A stretch of 32,892 nucleotides of DNA from Aporhodopirellula sallentina SM41 (GTDB taxonomy: Bacteria > Planctomycetota > Planctomycetia > Pirellulales > Pirellulaceae). The stretch is from positions 1-32,892 of the forward strand of contig NZ_ANOH01000090.1 of the NCBI RefSeq assembly GCF_000346505.1. The letters are read 5' to 3'. The position numbers and the translations under genes were made by a program. Shown in pieces: positions 31,620-32,892 of the stretch. Each line of letters starts with the position of its first letter. Positions within the stretch are counted from its first letter, which is position 1. A model generated the notes under the pieces. That model searched no databases. It saw only the letters and a list, made by a program, of their open reading frames with translations, and was not told the DNA's origin.

Positions 31620-32786
31620 TTACGCGAAACTCAACGCTTCGGTTTCGCATCGCGTGTTCGAAATCGAACTCGACACGATTGCCACATCGTAACGGCTCAA
31701 AGTGGGGTCGTTTTGCATGTTCTCGATCATCGGTCGCGTCAGCGGTCGGCCGCCCGCGATCACGTTGCATCCCTGTCCGTTCTTGATATCGCGGAAAGGA
31801 ATCATCCCAGGCTCCAGCTCTTGGATCGACAGCGTCTGCACACAGAGTGCGTCCCGGTTGTCGTTCAAACTTTCAACCGCGCTGACCATGCGGTCGGATA
31901 GCTCAGGCATGATCCGCCGAATCGTTGCCGACGCTGCTTCGACGCACATGCCCTTCATCGTCAAATAGTTCCAGTAGAACACGACGCGTAGCAACAACGC
32001 GGACGTCTCTTCGCGGCTGCCCGATTCCTGATAGCGTTCGGCTTTGGCGACCAATCGCAACAGATCGCCGATCCAATCGAAACGCGGAATCTTCTTCAAC
32101 AGTCCAGCCGACACCGAACAGATTCTTGCAAACAAACGTTTGTGCTCGTCCGAACACGGATCCAGCCGTTCAAACAGTTCCGCCTCTTGCGGCGATAGCA
32201 TCGCGATCCCCACCAGAAACACTCGCGCCGCGATACGCTCTTCCCACCCTAACTCGATCGCCATCGAGTTAGCCAAATCATTGACCGACTCGAGCATGCG
32301 TCCGGTATCGATGTGACGCCCGTCAGGCATCTCGATCAGGTCCGCCATCAAATCCAACGTCCCCGAGATCGTCCCGCTGAGCATGTCCTTTGCCGACACA
32401 GACGATTGGTATTCCGCCTGGGCGGCTCCGAGAGCGGACACGAGTTCTTCAGGCGGACAGGGTTTGGAAAGGAACCGAAAAACCCGTCCGTCGTTCACGG
32501 CTTGGACCGCAGTCTGCAAATCCTTGTTCGCGGTCAACATCATGAATGTCGCATTGGGCATCTTTCGGCGCAGGTATCCGATGGTTTCGATCCCGTTGAC
32601 GTCCGGCATTTGCATATCGACAACGACGACCGAGAAAGGTCCCGACGCATCGGTTGCTTCCAACGCAGGCTTGCAACCTTCTGCCGTAACGATTTCGAAC
32701 TCGGATCCCAGTTTCGCATTTGCGGCGCCTTCCAAATAACGCAGCAAGATTGGGTCGTCATCGACGAACAGCACTTTCTTTAACAT
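31620..32786 (-). CDS. Response regulator with degenerate HD-GYP-like output domain
   Basis: The start is the ATG at 32786 (LKKVLFVDDDP); a TTG one codon upstream also fits the frame. The 388-residue product begins with a receiver domain (about 1-120). It contains an acidic pocket (VDDDP), the phospho-acceptor Asp57 in VVVVDMQMPD, Thr in MLTAN and Lys in LSKP. The remainder is helical and reads like the HD-GYP fold of RpfG-type proteins. The catalytic HD pair is lost (the equivalent stretch reads VGIAMLSPQEAEL) and no GYP motif is seen. It probably signals by protein interaction rather than by cleaving cyclic-di-GMP. The short C-terminal part (LSIQELEPGMIPFRDI) resembles the end of such regulators. 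No histidine kinase is visible in the window. Upstream sequence reaches the window edge. Confidence 0.87.
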   Translation of the reverse strand: MLKKVLFVDDDPILLRYLEGAANAKLGSEFEIVTAEGCKPALEATDASGPFSVVVVDMQMPDVNGIETIGYLRRKMPNATFMMLTANKDLQTAVQAVNDGRVFRFLSKPCPPEELVSALGAAQAEYQSSVSAKDMLSGTISGTLDLMADLIEMPDGRHIDTGRMLESVNDLANSMAIELGWEERIAARVFLVGIAMLSPQEAELFERLDPCSDEHKRLFARICSVSAGLLKKIPRFDWIGDLLRLVAKAERYQESGSREETSALLLRVVFYWNYLTMKGMCVEAASATIRRIMPELSDRMVSAVESLNDNRDALCVQTLSIQELEPGMIPFRDIKNGQGCNVIAGGRPLTRPMIENMQNDPTLSRYDVAIVSSSISNTRCETEALSFA

Positions 32787-32892
32787 CAATATGCCCCAAC
32801 GGATTCAGTACACACCGGTCACAATAAGCCTGAAGGCCCGGTGACATTTTCGCCCCCCGTTTAACATGACCGACTTTTGGAAAAGTACCTTT

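Overview
The window looks like a chromosomal segment of a marine planctomycete of the Pirellulaceae (Rhodopirellula-like). The signs are three type I sulfatases in a row, a DUF1559 protein with a prepilin-type N-terminus, a giant secreted protein with the planctomycete LEDRRLLA motif, Calx-beta-like modules and a dockerin, a thioredoxin-YHS fusion, a mid-50s GC content by eye, and palindromic intergenic repeats. The genus assignment is inference; I ran no search.

Layout. (1) 342-7471, + strand: three secreted sulfatases and a secreted right-handed beta-helix protein (GH141-like), a likely locus for degrading a sulfated polysaccharide. The beta-helix gene is frameshifted at a run of six A near its 3' end. 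(2) 7472-7852: convergent spacer with two large palindromic repeats. (3) 7853-12315, - strand: a type IIA topoisomerase pair whose motifs look more like ParC/ParE than GyrA/GyrB. (4) 12553-13569, +: two small secreted proteins of unknown function. (5) 13907-16267, +: a flagellar cap protein FliD enlarged by tandem ~100-residue repeats. (6) 16835-21554, +: a redox cluster. It holds a NirB-like FAD/NAD(P)H domain fused to a BFD-type [2Fe-2S] domain and a membrane domain with two H-x13-H helices, then a membrane-anchored cytochrome c with 11 haem sites, a DUF3365 monohaem lipoprotein and a single-domain globin. (7) 29880-21862, - strand: a cobalamin-riboswitch-like leader, a DUF1559 protein, a ~1930-residue protein with three DUF4465 domains and a dockerin, a DUF1289 protein coupled by an ATGA overlap, and a DUF6580 membrane protein. 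(8) 30258-31433, +: thioredoxin-YHS fusion. (9) 32786-31620, -: response regulator with a degenerate HD-GYP-like output domain.

How they may work together. In region 6 the domain order suggests a path from cytoplasmic NAD(P)H through FAD, [2Fe-2S] and two b-haems to periplasmic c-haems, with a globin that suggests nitrogen-oxide or oxygen chemistry. I know of no named system with exactly this architecture. In region 7 the riboswitch-like leader, the surface DUF4465 protein and the small DUF6580 membrane protein together suggest a B12-regulated uptake or scavenging unit. These two clusters are the best candidates for an undescribed system. Both assignments are inferences from motifs and gene order.
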